A stretch of DNA of 64,000 nt from Ferrimonas aestuarii (lineage in GTDB: Bacteria > Pseudomonadota > Gammaproteobacteria > Enterobacterales > Shewanellaceae): assembly GCF_005116665.1 (NCBI RefSeq), contig NZ_SWCJ01000006.1, positions 1 to 64,000 of the forward strand, in the 5' to 3' direction. This document shows, piece after piece, positions 26,811-36,200 of the stretch. Position 1 is the first letter of the stretch. Each line of letters opens with the position of its first letter. A program made the position numbers and the translations under genes. The notes under the pieces are model-generated. The model saw nothing but the letters and a program-made list of their open reading frames with translations. It was not told the DNA's origin and did no database searches.

Positions 26811-29753
26811 GTGCGCCGATTTCCATTCGCTTTCATTTGGTTGTCTTGGATGTTGGCTGTGCCCATGGCACAGGCCAGCGCCGATGCATCCGGCAATCAG
26901 CGTTTGTTGGATGCCATTAAACGCATTTCGCAAAGTTACCAATCTCAAGCGTCTCCACTACCGGTTCAGGCTCAAATTCCAAATGGCGAAGAGCTACTGC
27001 TTGAACTCAGTGTTGAGGGATATTCCATTGCAGATATTCTTGCGATTAAATCCACTGGCTCAGCAATGATCAACCTAGAAGAGTTGGCGCTCCTTTTGGG
27101 ATTCAACATTCAGTATCAGGCTGATAGCAACCGTTATGAGGGCTGGTTTCTTACTCCCGAGAATCGCTTTGCTCTGCCTCTGACTGTGAATGATGAGAAC
27201 TTCGTTGTCCAACTTGGCGAGCAACACTACCGGTTAGATACACAACAGATAACACAGAAGCAGGATCAACTGTACGTTGAAGCGGGTCTCCTCGAACGCT
27301 GGTTCGGGCTTCAGATCAAATTTCAATTTGACGATCTGCATGTCGCTATCAGCAGCCAGCAACCATTGCCAGTCATTACCCAGATAAAACGAACCGAAAA
27401 ACCTCTTACGGTACGCAAACAGGTTGGCAAAGCCAGCTTGCCAGAGCAGGAAACCGACTATAAATGGCTCGCGCCACCTTCGGTGGATCTGCAGTTGCAG
27501 TACAGTGGCGATGGCGATCGAAACTTCGCCAACTACTCTCTGTTAGGAAGTCAGGATCTACTGCGCGGTAATGCGCAGTTCTATCTCAGTGGCACCCAAG
27601 ATCAGCATTTGGATCAAGCTCGAATTACCCTATCGAAACAATCAGCCCAACCGGAGTTGCTCGGCGCACTCAAGGCCACCAATGTTGAAGTCGGAGACAT
27701 CACCCCTATCGTTCATGGAACAGGCAACACCACAGGACTCAGTCGAGGCGTTCGCTTTGATAACAAGGGGCCCAATAGCATCAACAGCAACCGAACCCTG
27801 ACTCTCGAAGGAGACATTCAACCAGGCTGGGACATCGAGTTGTTCCACAATCAGTTACTGATCGCCAAACAAAGCAGCGACCAGCAGGGTCGCTACCAGT
27901 TCAACGACGTAAAACTGGTTTACGGCGACAACCGCTTTGAAGTGGTGATGTATGGCCCCTATGGCGAAGTAGAACGCCGAGTAGAGTCGGTCTATCTCGA
28001 CAGTCGAAGCCTAGAGTCGGACTCTACCCACTACGCTTTTTCTATCGCTGAGCTCAACACAGGCGTGTTCTCACACTACGACCGCTATGAGTCCAGCGAA
28101 GGCTGGCAAGCCAGCGGCACCATCAGCCGAAATTTCACTCCGTGGCTTGGACTGGAGCTGGGTTCGAGCCTGATCGAGGGCAAGCAAGGTCGGCGACATG
28201 ACCTCTCCCTATCCTCTAACCTCGCTTTGGGGGATTTCTGGTTGATGGACAGCCAGTATCAGTATGGCAGTTTGGGGGATCACTCCTATCAATTGGGTTT
28301 ACGCGGTGGCCTAGGTGATCACAACCTATATGGCTATTTTGAGCGCCAGCAATTACGTAATCCCGAAGACTGGAGTCAGGGAAATGAGCTGACTGAATAC
28401 GGCATTGAACTTGGTGGTCAACCGCAATTTGGCGCTCGATATCGTCTAAATTATCGCGTTGGTGGAGAAGTCTGGGAAAGCCACTCTAGAGACCAACAAC
28501 AATGGTACGCGGCGGCCAACTGGCAGGCATGGGGCCTCGGTTTCGAGCACGGACAATATTGGTTAGATACCAGCGACAGTGATGCTCAACTCTCTGGAAA
28601 CCTCCGCATCTCCAGTAATCACATGGGCCACTACCTCAAGTTTGATACTGAGTTCCAGTCACTTCCCGATTGGCAGCTCAACTTGGTCGGTCTTGAGTGG
28701 TCTATGCCAATAGCCCCTGTGGTATCCGGTGAGTTGGATCTGGAATATCGCCCTCAAATTGAGGAACTCAACACCAGAGCTAGCTTTACTTGGCACCTAG
28801 AGCAGTTGTATCTGAACACCTATAGCAACTGGAGCAGTAATGACAAATGGAGCTTTGGGCTACTCGCCAAGGTCAGCATTGGCTATCAAACTCAAGCCGA
28901 CAGCTTACTGGTGAGCCGTGCCTCTTTAGCGAACCAAGGCACCCTACTGGTCACCGTATTTCATGATCTGAATGGCAACGGCATTCACGAGGTCAATGAG
29001 CCCGTTCTACCTGGAGTGAAAATTCGCGCCCCTCAGAGCTATCGCCAAGCTCACACCGACCGCGATGGCATTGCTACCTTGTACAACATGCCGGCTCTGC
29101 GAAGCTCCGACATCATTGTCGATCGCGACAGCATCCCTGAACCATTCTTAATTCCGGCAACCCCTGGCGTATCCTTACAGCCCAAACGTGGCCTGATTAG
29201 CGCATTATCAGTACCTTTAGTTGAAGCAACCGAAGTGGATGGCACCCTCTATCAACAAGACTCTGAACAGCCAGCGGCCTACGTAAACCTCATGCTGGTC
29301 GATGCACAGCAGCAAGTAGTAGCAAGAACCCGCAGTGAGTTTGATGGCTATTATCTATTTACCGACCTATTACCTGGGCAATACCAGCTCCGGCTTGATG
29401 CCGATGCTAGCCCTAATCTGGCCACTAAAAAACTCTCCCAACACCAACTGGATCTGACTCAACCCGGAACCGTGGTGGCCGGTTTGGATCTCAACCTGAT
29501 AAATCCAAAGTCAAGATTCACCCTCAATTTAGGAGAGTTTCACTCACAGCAAATCATGACGCTGTTCGTACAACTCCTCAATCGCCAGCATTTCGCAATT
29601 CAGCAGGCAAACGCACAGTTGTGGTCCCAACAACAGAACAGCAAGTTCCAGCTTAATTTCAATCTGTACGAAACTCGATCTGCCGCAAACAACGGCTGTC
29701 GAACCTTGATGGAATACGGCGTACAATGCAGCGTTAAACAGATGTCACTGTAA
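26811..29753 (+). CDS. Outer-membrane usher-like protein with C-terminal Sdr-B/Cna-B-like domains
   Basis: A 980-residue exported protein (signal peptide to about residue 22). Residues 50-180 form soluble periplasmic domains, and 220-700 are a beta-barrel-like series of alternating strands (LLGSQDLLRGNAQFYLSG, GDITPIVHGTGNTTGLSRG). The barrel contains a plug-like segment, DNRFEVVMYGPYGEVERRVE. Near residue 715 begins VTVFHDLNGNGIHEVNEPVLPGV, an SdrD-B-type calcium-binding motif, then another domain with YVNLMLVDAQ... SEFDGYYLFTDLLPGQYQLRLD. This differs from classical PapC/FimD ushers. GTG start at 26811, 13 nt after the chaperone gene. Confidence 0.75.
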   Translation: MRRFPFAFIWLSWMLAVPMAQASADASGNQRLLDAIKRISQSYQSQASPLPVQAQIPNGEELLLELSVEGYSIADILAIKSTGSAMINLEELALLLGFNIQYQADSNRYEGWFLTPENRFALPLTVNDENFVVQLGEQHYRLDTQQITQKQDQLYVEAGLLERWFGLQIKFQFDDLHVAISSQQPLPVITQIKRTEKPLTVRKQVGKASLPEQETDYKWLAPPSVDLQLQYSGDGDRNFANYSLLGSQDLLRGNAQFYLSGTQDQHLDQARITLSKQSAQPELLGALKATNVEVGDITPIVHGTGNTTGLSRGVRFDNKGPNSINSNRTLTLEGDIQPGWDIELFHNQLLIAKQSSDQQGRYQFNDVKLVYGDNRFEVVMYGPYGEVERRVESVYLDSRSLESDSTHYAFSIAELNTGVFSHYDRYESSEGWQASGTISRNFTPWLGLELGSSLIEGKQGRRHDLSLSSNLALGDFWLMDSQYQYGSLGDHSYQLGLRGGLGDHNLYGYFERQQLRNPEDWSQGNELTEYGIELGGQPQFGARYRLNYRVGGEVWESHSRDQQQWYAAANWQAWGLGFEHGQYWLDTSDSDAQLSGNLRISSNHMGHYLKFDTEFQSLPDWQLNLVGLEWSMPIAPVVSGELDLEYRPQIEELNTRASFTWHLEQLYLNTYSNWSSNDKWSFGLLAKVSIGYQTQADSLLVSRASLANQGTLLVTVFHDLNGNGIHEVNEPVLPGVKIRAPQSYRQAHTDRDGIATLYNMPALRSSDIIVDRDSIPEPFLIPATPGVSLQPKRGLISALSVPLVEATEVDGTLYQQDSEQPAAYVNLMLVDAQQQVVARTRSEFDGYYLFTDLLPGQYQLRLDADASPNLATKKLSQHQLDLTQPGTVVAGLDLNLINPKSRFTLNLGEFHSQQIMTLFVQLLNRQHFAIQQANAQLWSQQQNSKFQLNFNLYETRSAANNGCRTLMEYGVQCSVKQMSL

Positions 29754-29767
29754 TCAAGGAATCGTCG

Positions 29768-30367
29768 GTGCAGAGCGTAAACCATAAGCAAAAATTTGGA
29801 CTGGGGCTAATCAGCCTGTGGATCCTGCTTACCTCAGGTTGCGCCAACACCCCCTCTGCAGAGCAGCAACTGGCTCTGCGCTTAGATAAGTTGGAGCAGC
29901 GAGTCGAACGCTTAGATCAGCAGCAGCAACAACTGATTAAGATGGCACCTCAACTGCAGCATCTTATCGACATCGAACAAGATTTACGGATCATCACCAC
30001 CGAACTGGCGAAATTGGATGATGATCTCAGCACCAACCCAATAGCCACTCAACAGCCACAAGCTGCCATCGTCCAAATTCCTGCAGCTCCGATGCCGGTA
30101 CCGGCGGCACCTTCAGCTAACTCAGGGCCCTACACCCTACAGTTGATCTCCACCCAGAAGCAGCCACTCACCCGAAGCCATTGGCAATCCGTGGCCGCAG
30201 CAAATCTACCGGAATTAGCAGGGCTGTCCCCAAAATTTGAACGGGTGGTTTTGAAACAGGGAACCTTTTTTCGCCTGAAGATCGGTGCTTTCGATAGTAG
30301 GCAAGCGTCCCAAACCTGCGACGCATTAAAGCGAGCCAATTTCGATTGCGTGGTCGTGCCTCGTTAA
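29768..30367 (+). CDS. SPOR-domain lipoprotein of the fimbrial operon
   Basis: A 199-residue protein with a lipobox-like LLTSGC (Cys25), a coiled coil (about 33-85), an Ala/Pro linker and a C-terminal SPOR-like domain (YTLQLISTQKQ... FFRLKIGAFDSRQASQTCDALKRANFDCVVVPR). SPOR domains bind denuded peptidoglycan glycans, so it may anchor or guide the export apparatus through the cell wall. GTG start 29768 is 14 nt after the usher gene. Its stop overlaps that of the convergent tetR. Confidence 0.75.
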   Translation: MQSVNHKQKFGLGLISLWILLTSGCANTPSAEQQLALRLDKLEQRVERLDQQQQQLIKMAPQLQHLIDIEQDLRIITTELAKLDDDLSTNPIATQQPQAAIVQIPAAPMPVPAAPSANSGPYTLQLISTQKQPLTRSHWQSVAAANLPELAGLSPKFERVVLKQGTFFRLKIGAFDSRQASQTCDALKRANFDCVVVPR

Positions 30368-30975
30368 CTCTGATAGTGACTCAAAAACATCGCTGCTGAC
30401 TGCTCGGCAACCTGCAACTGTTTCTGCTTGGGCAGCGGATCAGCTGCTTTCATCATCTGCGGCCAAAACCCACAACCTTTAATCAAGCCGTGCAACTGCT
30501 CATGAGCCATTTGGATATCCATTGGCTTTAAGCGCTTATCGGCAATCGCCGCTTCCAACCAACGAATCAATGCCGTCTCCTGCACCGCATACTTCTCCAT
30601 CTCAGTCCTAAGCAGTTCGGGGTGATAGAAGAAATGGCCAAAGGCCACACGAACCAGATCCAGATAAGCCTGATCATTAAAGATGGCGAGTTCATGAGCC
30701 AGCAGTTGCTGGAGCTGGGATTGCAGCGTTTGCTCACTATCATAGGTCAGCGGCACATTGGCCACCGACTGATGCCACATCTCATTAATCAGATGCATCA
30801 CCAACGCCTCTTTGGTGTCAAAGTGATTATATACAGTACGTTTCGACACTTGAGCGGTGGCGGCGATGTTGTCCATGCTGGTGCCTTGAACACCGAGCTC
30901 GGTAAACAGCGCTTTCGCGGCATCCACAATGGCTTGACGTTTTAGTTGGCTACGGGTGGGTTTTACTGGTTGCAT
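30364..30975 (-). CDS. TetR-family transcriptional regulator
   Basis: A 203-residue protein with helix-turn-helix TSMDNIAATAQVSKRTVYNHFDTKEALVMHL and an AcrR-like C-terminal domain. It is divergent from the MBL-fold gene at 31080, and the 104-bp gap holds three AGTTTACT half-sites. It probably represses itself and the MBL-SDR pair. Its stop codon overlaps the SPOR lipoprotein gene, but that gene is read from the opposite strand. Confidence 0.85.
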   Translation of the reverse strand: MQPVKPTRSQLKRQAIVDAAKALFTELGVQGTSMDNIAATAQVSKRTVYNHFDTKEALVMHLINEMWHQSVANVPLTYDSEQTLQSQLQQLLAHELAIFNDQAYLDLVRVAFGHFFYHPELLRTEMEKYAVQETALIRWLEAAIADKRLKPMDIQMAHEQLHGLIKGCGFWPQMMKAADPLPKQKQLQVAEQSAAMFLSHYQS

Positions 30976-31019
30976 GGACGGACTCGGCGAATTAAAGATG
31001 CGCTGATTTTACACTTTGC

Positions 31020-31067
31020 AGTTTACTTTTACATCCCAATTAGTAAACTACACCGACTAGTTTACTA
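31020..31067. promoter_or_regulatory. TetR operator cluster (AGTTTACT half-sites)
   Basis: AGTTTACT at 31020-31027, its reverse complement at 31042-31049 and the direct form again at 31059-31066. TAGTAAACT (31041-31049) and AGTTTACTA (31059-31067) make a 9-bp inverted repeat with a 9-nt spacer, 12 bp before the MBL gene ATG. Confidence 0.6.
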
Positions 31068-31079
31068 ACTATTTAATCT

Positions 31080-32165
31080 ATGACTCGTTTGACTATCGCC
31101 ATCGTCGTTATCGTAGGAGTACTTATGACCAGTTCATATATCGTGGCAAGTGACTCAAATACAAAAAAGTTTGCGAATGCTGAAGCTTCTATGACCACCA
31201 CTCCAGCCAAAGTATGGCAACTGTTTAAGGCCTATTGGCAGGATAACCGAAACGCCGCCACTCCAAATCAACCGATTCCCGTTCGCACTCTGTCCCCAGC
31301 AGAACTGCAACATAAATCAGAAGCAGGACTATATCGATTGGGGCATTCAACGGTGTTGATTCGTGTTGATGGTGAGTACCTACTCACCGATCCGGTTTTC
31401 AGTGACCGCGCTTCTCCAGTGCAGTGGGCTGGGCCCAAACGATTTCACGATGCCCCCATCAGCATGGCGCAACTGCCAAAGCTAAAAGCGGTGATCATCA
31501 GCCATGACCACTATGACCACCTGGACAAACACAGTATGGTTAGCCTAGCCGACAAAGTTGAGCAGTTCGTCGTCCCTCTCAAGGTGGGTAACCATCTGCG
31601 CCGTTGGGGCATTAACCCCGATAAAATTGTGGAACTTAACTGGTGGCAGAGCATTGAATTGGGAAGCATACGTTTAACCGCCACCCCCACTCAGCACTTC
31701 TCTGGTCGAGGGCTGCTGGACAGGGATCGTACCCTGTGGGCAAGCTGGGTAGTTGAATCCCAGCAAGCAAAAATCTTCTTCTCCGGGGACTCCGGTTACT
31801 TCGGCGGCTTCAAAGAGATTGGCGATCGCTTTGGCCCCTTTGATCTCACACTGATAGAAACCGGTGCTTACAACGAATTGTGGTCTGAGATACACATGCT
31901 GCCGGAACAGAGCCTGCAAGCTCATCTCGATCTTCAAGGTAAAGCCATGCTGCCCATTCACAATGGCACCTTTGACTTGGCCCTCCACGAGTGGTTTGAG
32001 CCCCTAGAGCGGATCCAGCAACTGGCTCGTCAACATCAAGTCACCTTGGTCACCCCAATCTTTGGTGAAGAGGTCTCAATCAATCAACCTAGAATCAATC
32101 CAACTTGGTGGCAATCCGTAGAACCGGCGTTACAAACATGGGATCTGGCGGAAGCCAAACAATGA
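31080..32165 (+). CDS. Metallo-beta-lactamase-fold hydrolase (NAPE-PLD/UlaG-like), copy 2, exported or membrane-anchored
   Basis: Paralogue of the protein at 23571. It has SHDHYDHLD, TPTQHFSGRG, FFSGDSGYFGGFKEIG and MLPIHNGTFDL zinc-site motifs. With the ATG at 31080 it is 361 residues and starts with a hydrophobic signal or anchor (LTIAIVVIVGVLMTSSYIVA). An internal ATG at 31125 has a better ribosome site (GGAG) but would remove the hydrophobic core, so the start is uncertain. It overlaps the SDR gene by 4 nt and is controlled by the TetR sites upstream. Substrate is unknown. Confidence 0.83.
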   Translation: MTRLTIAIVVIVGVLMTSSYIVASDSNTKKFANAEASMTTTPAKVWQLFKAYWQDNRNAATPNQPIPVRTLSPAELQHKSEAGLYRLGHSTVLIRVDGEYLLTDPVFSDRASPVQWAGPKRFHDAPISMAQLPKLKAVIISHDHYDHLDKHSMVSLADKVEQFVVPLKVGNHLRRWGINPDKIVELNWWQSIELGSIRLTATPTQHFSGRGLLDRDRTLWASWVVESQQAKIFFSGDSGYFGGFKEIGDRFGPFDLTLIETGAYNELWSEIHMLPEQSLQAHLDLQGKAMLPIHNGTFDLALHEWFEPLERIQQLARQHQVTLVTPIFGEEVSINQPRINPTWWQSVEPALQTWDLAEAKQ

Positions 32166-33034
32166 AAACCGCAGTCGTTACCGGCGGCAATCAAGGGCTA
32201 GGGTTTGAGTCTTGCCGCCAATTGGCACGGTTAGGTTTTCGCATCATTGTCGCCAGTCGCAACCTAAAGCGTGGCCAGCAAGCCGTGGCACAGATAAAAA
32301 GTCACTGCCCAGCGGCACAGATACAAACCTTAACGCTCGATCTTGCCAATTACGACTCCATCGACAGGTTTAGCGATCGGCTTCAACGCACTGTAGATCG
32401 CGTTGACCTGCTGCTAAACAACGCTGGCGTGGTGAATTTGGAATACTTGGCCCGAAACCATCAAGGTATTGAGTTGCAAATGGCCACCAACCATCTTGGC
32501 CACTTTGCCCTGACAGCTTCCCTGCTGCCACTGCTGCTGCAGTCCAATCAACCACGGGTCGTCACTCTAACCAGCGGCGGCTACAAGTGGGGCGACATTC
32601 GATTTGACGATCTCGGTTGGCAGCAACGCCCATATCACAGAGTCAAATCCTACGGCGACAGTAAACTGGCTAACCTACTCTTCAGTTACCAACTGCAGCA
32701 GGTATTCGACCAACACCAGATTAATGGAATTTCCCTAGCGGCCCACCCTGGACTCACCGGCACTGAGCGGCAACAATCCGTGGGCGTTGGAGGCTGGCTG
32801 AGCCGATTTCTTGCCTCGCCAGTGTCCCAAGGCGTGCAATCACAAATGCACGCTGCGACTGCCACTGCGGTTACAGGAGGGACACTTTGGGGGCCTCAGT
32901 TTGGTCTTAGGGGAAAACCCAAGTCCACGCCAATAACTGCCTTAATAACCAACCCCCAAATCGCCGAGCAACTTTGGCAGATCTCTGAACAGCTAACCGG
33001 TAGTGCTTGGCATCTGCCAACGCCATCACCCTAA
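32162..33034 (+). CDS. Short-chain dehydrogenase/reductase
   Basis: A 290-residue cytoplasmic NAD(P)-dependent oxidoreductase. The Rossmann motif TGGNQGLG is at about residues 8-15, NNAGV at about 90, the catalytic Ser in LTSGGYKWG and the Tyr/Lys in SYGDSKLAN. It resembles the retinol-dehydrogenase/WW-domain oxidoreductase-like group, whose substrates are usually lipophilic alcohols or ketones. The ATG overlaps the upstream MBL gene by 4 nt, so the two probably work together, perhaps on a lipid. The ORF can be extended upstream to 32105 but that part has no homology pattern. Confidence 0.85.
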   Translation: MKTAVVTGGNQGLGFESCRQLARLGFRIIVASRNLKRGQQAVAQIKSHCPAAQIQTLTLDLANYDSIDRFSDRLQRTVDRVDLLLNNAGVVNLEYLARNHQGIELQMATNHLGHFALTASLLPLLLQSNQPRVVTLTSGGYKWGDIRFDDLGWQQRPYHRVKSYGDSKLANLLFSYQLQQVFDQHQINGISLAAHPGLTGTERQQSVGVGGWLSRFLASPVSQGVQSQMHAATATAVTGGTLWGPQFGLRGKPKSTPITALITNPQIAEQLWQISEQLTGSAWHLPTPSP

Positions 33035-33239
33035 CATTCAATGAATTGGATGTATTTTCCACAAAGGCTCGTTTAAATCCAGCAATAATTAACAATAATT
33101 TCACATTGAAATATTGTTATTTGCCAGAAAGTTCACCAACTCTAGCAAATCACCGCAGAAAAACTGCACTCAACCCAGAGTATGGCGCTGCTTCAGGAGT
33201 ATAAAAAGGAGAAAAATAAACCACTTTAGAGAAATTCTA

Positions 33240-36200
33240 ATGAGTGATAGTGTTTTAACAATGTCGCAACAGCGACATTCAAGGATAAATAAAACACAAC
33301 AAAAAGGACTTCTCTCGCAAATGAAGACACCAATCGCATTGGGGATAACGCTGGCACTCACCGCGCCTTCGCTTCTCGCATCGGATTTGGTTCCAATTTC
33401 AATGAAATTGGAAACTGACATTAGCCAACATCATGCCCCGCAGAACCGTGATCACCATATCGATCAAACTCCTCGTTTCTTGGTTCAACTTGAGGGTGAA
33501 CCAATCTCAACTCACTCTGGCCTAGAGAGCATTAAAGGCTCGCGTACCGCAGACAACAAACTGAACTTCAGCAACGGTGCCGTGCGCTCCTATGCGGCGC
33601 AACTGAAGGCGCAGCGAGACTCTTTTGCTTCACAGGCCCAAGCGGTAGGCGCCAAAGTAGAAGTCGAATTCGATACCCTATTTAACGGCATCAGTGTTAA
33701 AGGCAAAGGGCTGACTAAAGAAAAGCTGCTGTCCATGCCTGGCGTAAAAGCCGTCTTTGATCATGCGCTCTATCACGTCAATATGGACGCCTCTCGTGCC
33801 CTGATTCACGCTCCTGAAGCTTGGGAGCTAGTAGGTGGCATGAGCCAAGCAGGTAAAGGCATTCGCGTTGCGATCATCGACTCAGGCATTCGCCCCGAGC
33901 ACCCAATGTTCTCTGGAGAGGGCTTTACCGCTCCTGATGCTGCCTCCCTGCCTAATGACGATTATTGCGCAACCGTGGATGAGAGCTTCTGTAACGACAA
34001 GTTGATTGTGGCCCGTTACTCAACTCCGACCTTCGCTGTTGCCCCAGATGAGCACCTCAGCCCTCTAGGCTATGGTGGTCACGGCACTCACGTCGCAGGC
34101 ACCGCCGTAGGTAACCTGATCAACGCCACCTACAACGGCGTAGATACCGAAATTTCCGGTGTCGCGCCGGGTGCGTACCTGATGTCTTACAAAGCGCTAT
34201 ACGCCCCTGCCGATGACATCTATGGCGGCTCTGGCTCCAACATCATGCTAATGGAAGCCCTGGAGATGGCGGTAAAAGATGGCGCAGACGTCATCAACAA
34301 CTCTTGGGGTGGTGGTGCCGGTTCAAACCCCGCCTTTAGCCCATACCTAGAAGCTTTTGAAAATGCCGAAGGGGCAGGAATTGTCATCGTCTCAGCCGCT
34401 GGCAATGATGGCGGTTATGGTGCTAACACCATCGGCTGCCCGGGCTGCATAGAGGCGGGGATCACCGTCGCCAACACCACCCATGGACGCTTTTTTGCTA
34501 ATGGACTGTCCATTGGCGACCTAAGCGATCTGGTAGCCATCGAAGGTAATGGTGAAGCGCGTTTGGGCGATCTGGAAACTGACTTTGTCGGCATGCCACT
34601 GAGCTCCATCACCGTTGATCCAGACAACTACGAAGGTTGTGCTCCCTTCCCTGCTGACAGCTTTAAAGACAAAGTGGCAGTCATCAGTCGCGGCAGTTGC
34701 GCTTTCTCCGACAAAGCGGCGAATGCCACTGAGGCTGGTGCCACTGCGCTGGTGGTATACAACAACCGTCCAGGCCAACCGTTCACCATGTCGATCAGTG
34801 CTACCATTCCAGCGGTGATGATCGACCAAGCCGACGGTGAAGCCGTGTTGACGCAGATCAGTGCCGCCGGCGAGCAAGGCGTTGAACTCACCCTAGGTAA
34901 AGAGACAAAGGCCTTGGTCAATCCGACCTATGCCGATAACGTCGCAGCCACCTCTTCTCGAGGGCCTAATGGCGATTCCAGCTTCCTAAAACCTGACATG
35001 GCCGCTCCGGGCACCAATATCTTATCGGCCTGGTCGATGGATGACCCTGGTTCCAACGGTGCCACCTTTGCCGCAATCAGCGGCACCTCCATGGCCAGTC
35101 CTCACGTTGCCGGAGCAGCCGCTCTGATGAAGCAGCAGCACCCAGAGTGGTCAGCCATTGACATCAAAACTGCCCTGACCTCGTCAACCAAGGCTAGTGG
35201 CTTAGTTAAAGAAGACTCCATCACTCCCGCAGACGCGTTCGACATCGGTGCCGGCCGCCTAGAAGTTGCAGATGCGCTCAACGCCACCGTCAGCTTCGAT
35301 AAAGCTTCTCTGGTCAACTCCGCCTGTCTGAAGAGCTGTGATTTTACCTTCACGATCAACGATAAGCGTGATTCCAGCGATGAGACCGCCGTGGAATACA
35401 ACGTCGCAGCAATACTCAGCGGTGCTGCCATTGAGTTCAGCAAGGACAACGTCAGCCTAGCTGGTGGAGAGTCCGCTGAAATTCAATTCAAAGTTGATAG
35501 TTCATTGATGCCCCAAGAAACCTGGCAGTTTGGTCACATCAGCATTAATGAAACCCAAGCACACCTGCCGCTCGTAGTCTTCGCCAATAGCGCCTCAGGT
35601 AACCACATCAACGTGGCTACCACCACAGCGACAGTGGCGGATCCAGTGAACACCCAGCTCTACTTTGAAAACTTGGGTTTTGGCAGTAACGATCTTCTGA
35701 CCCTACGTACCATGCTGCCAGCAAACACCGAACTGGATGCCGACTCCGTAAAACTGTCTGTTTCCGGTGGCATTCAAACTGGCTTTAAAGTGGATGCGGA
35801 GCGAAACTCCATCGCCTGGACCGGTCGCCTAGCGGCATTTAATGCCGACCTGAAACTGAGTGCTGGCGGCTTCGGTTACGGCTTGAAGGCAAATGGCTCT
35901 GCACCAAGGTGTAACGACGGCTGTGATGAGACCAGCATCACCCTTGATCTTACCGCTTCGGGTTTACCTGGCTTCAAATACATTGGCCGTGAGTACACCA
36001 CCATCACCATGTCCGACAACGGTCTGGCCATTGTTGGTGGCGGTAACCCAAGTGGGACTTTCACCAACCGTCAACTTCCCGATTCCAGTTCACCAAATAA
36101 CATCTTGGCACCGTTTTGGACCGACTTTGATCTGTACGACGGCACCGATTCAGATACCGGTGGTGGCAACATGTACTACGGAGTCGTTGGTGACGGTGTA

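Noticed and set aside
24869..30367. Classical type 1 or P pilus operon
   Set aside because: Subunits lack the conserved cysteines and the usher lacks the usual C-terminal domains; a SPOR lipoprotein is present.
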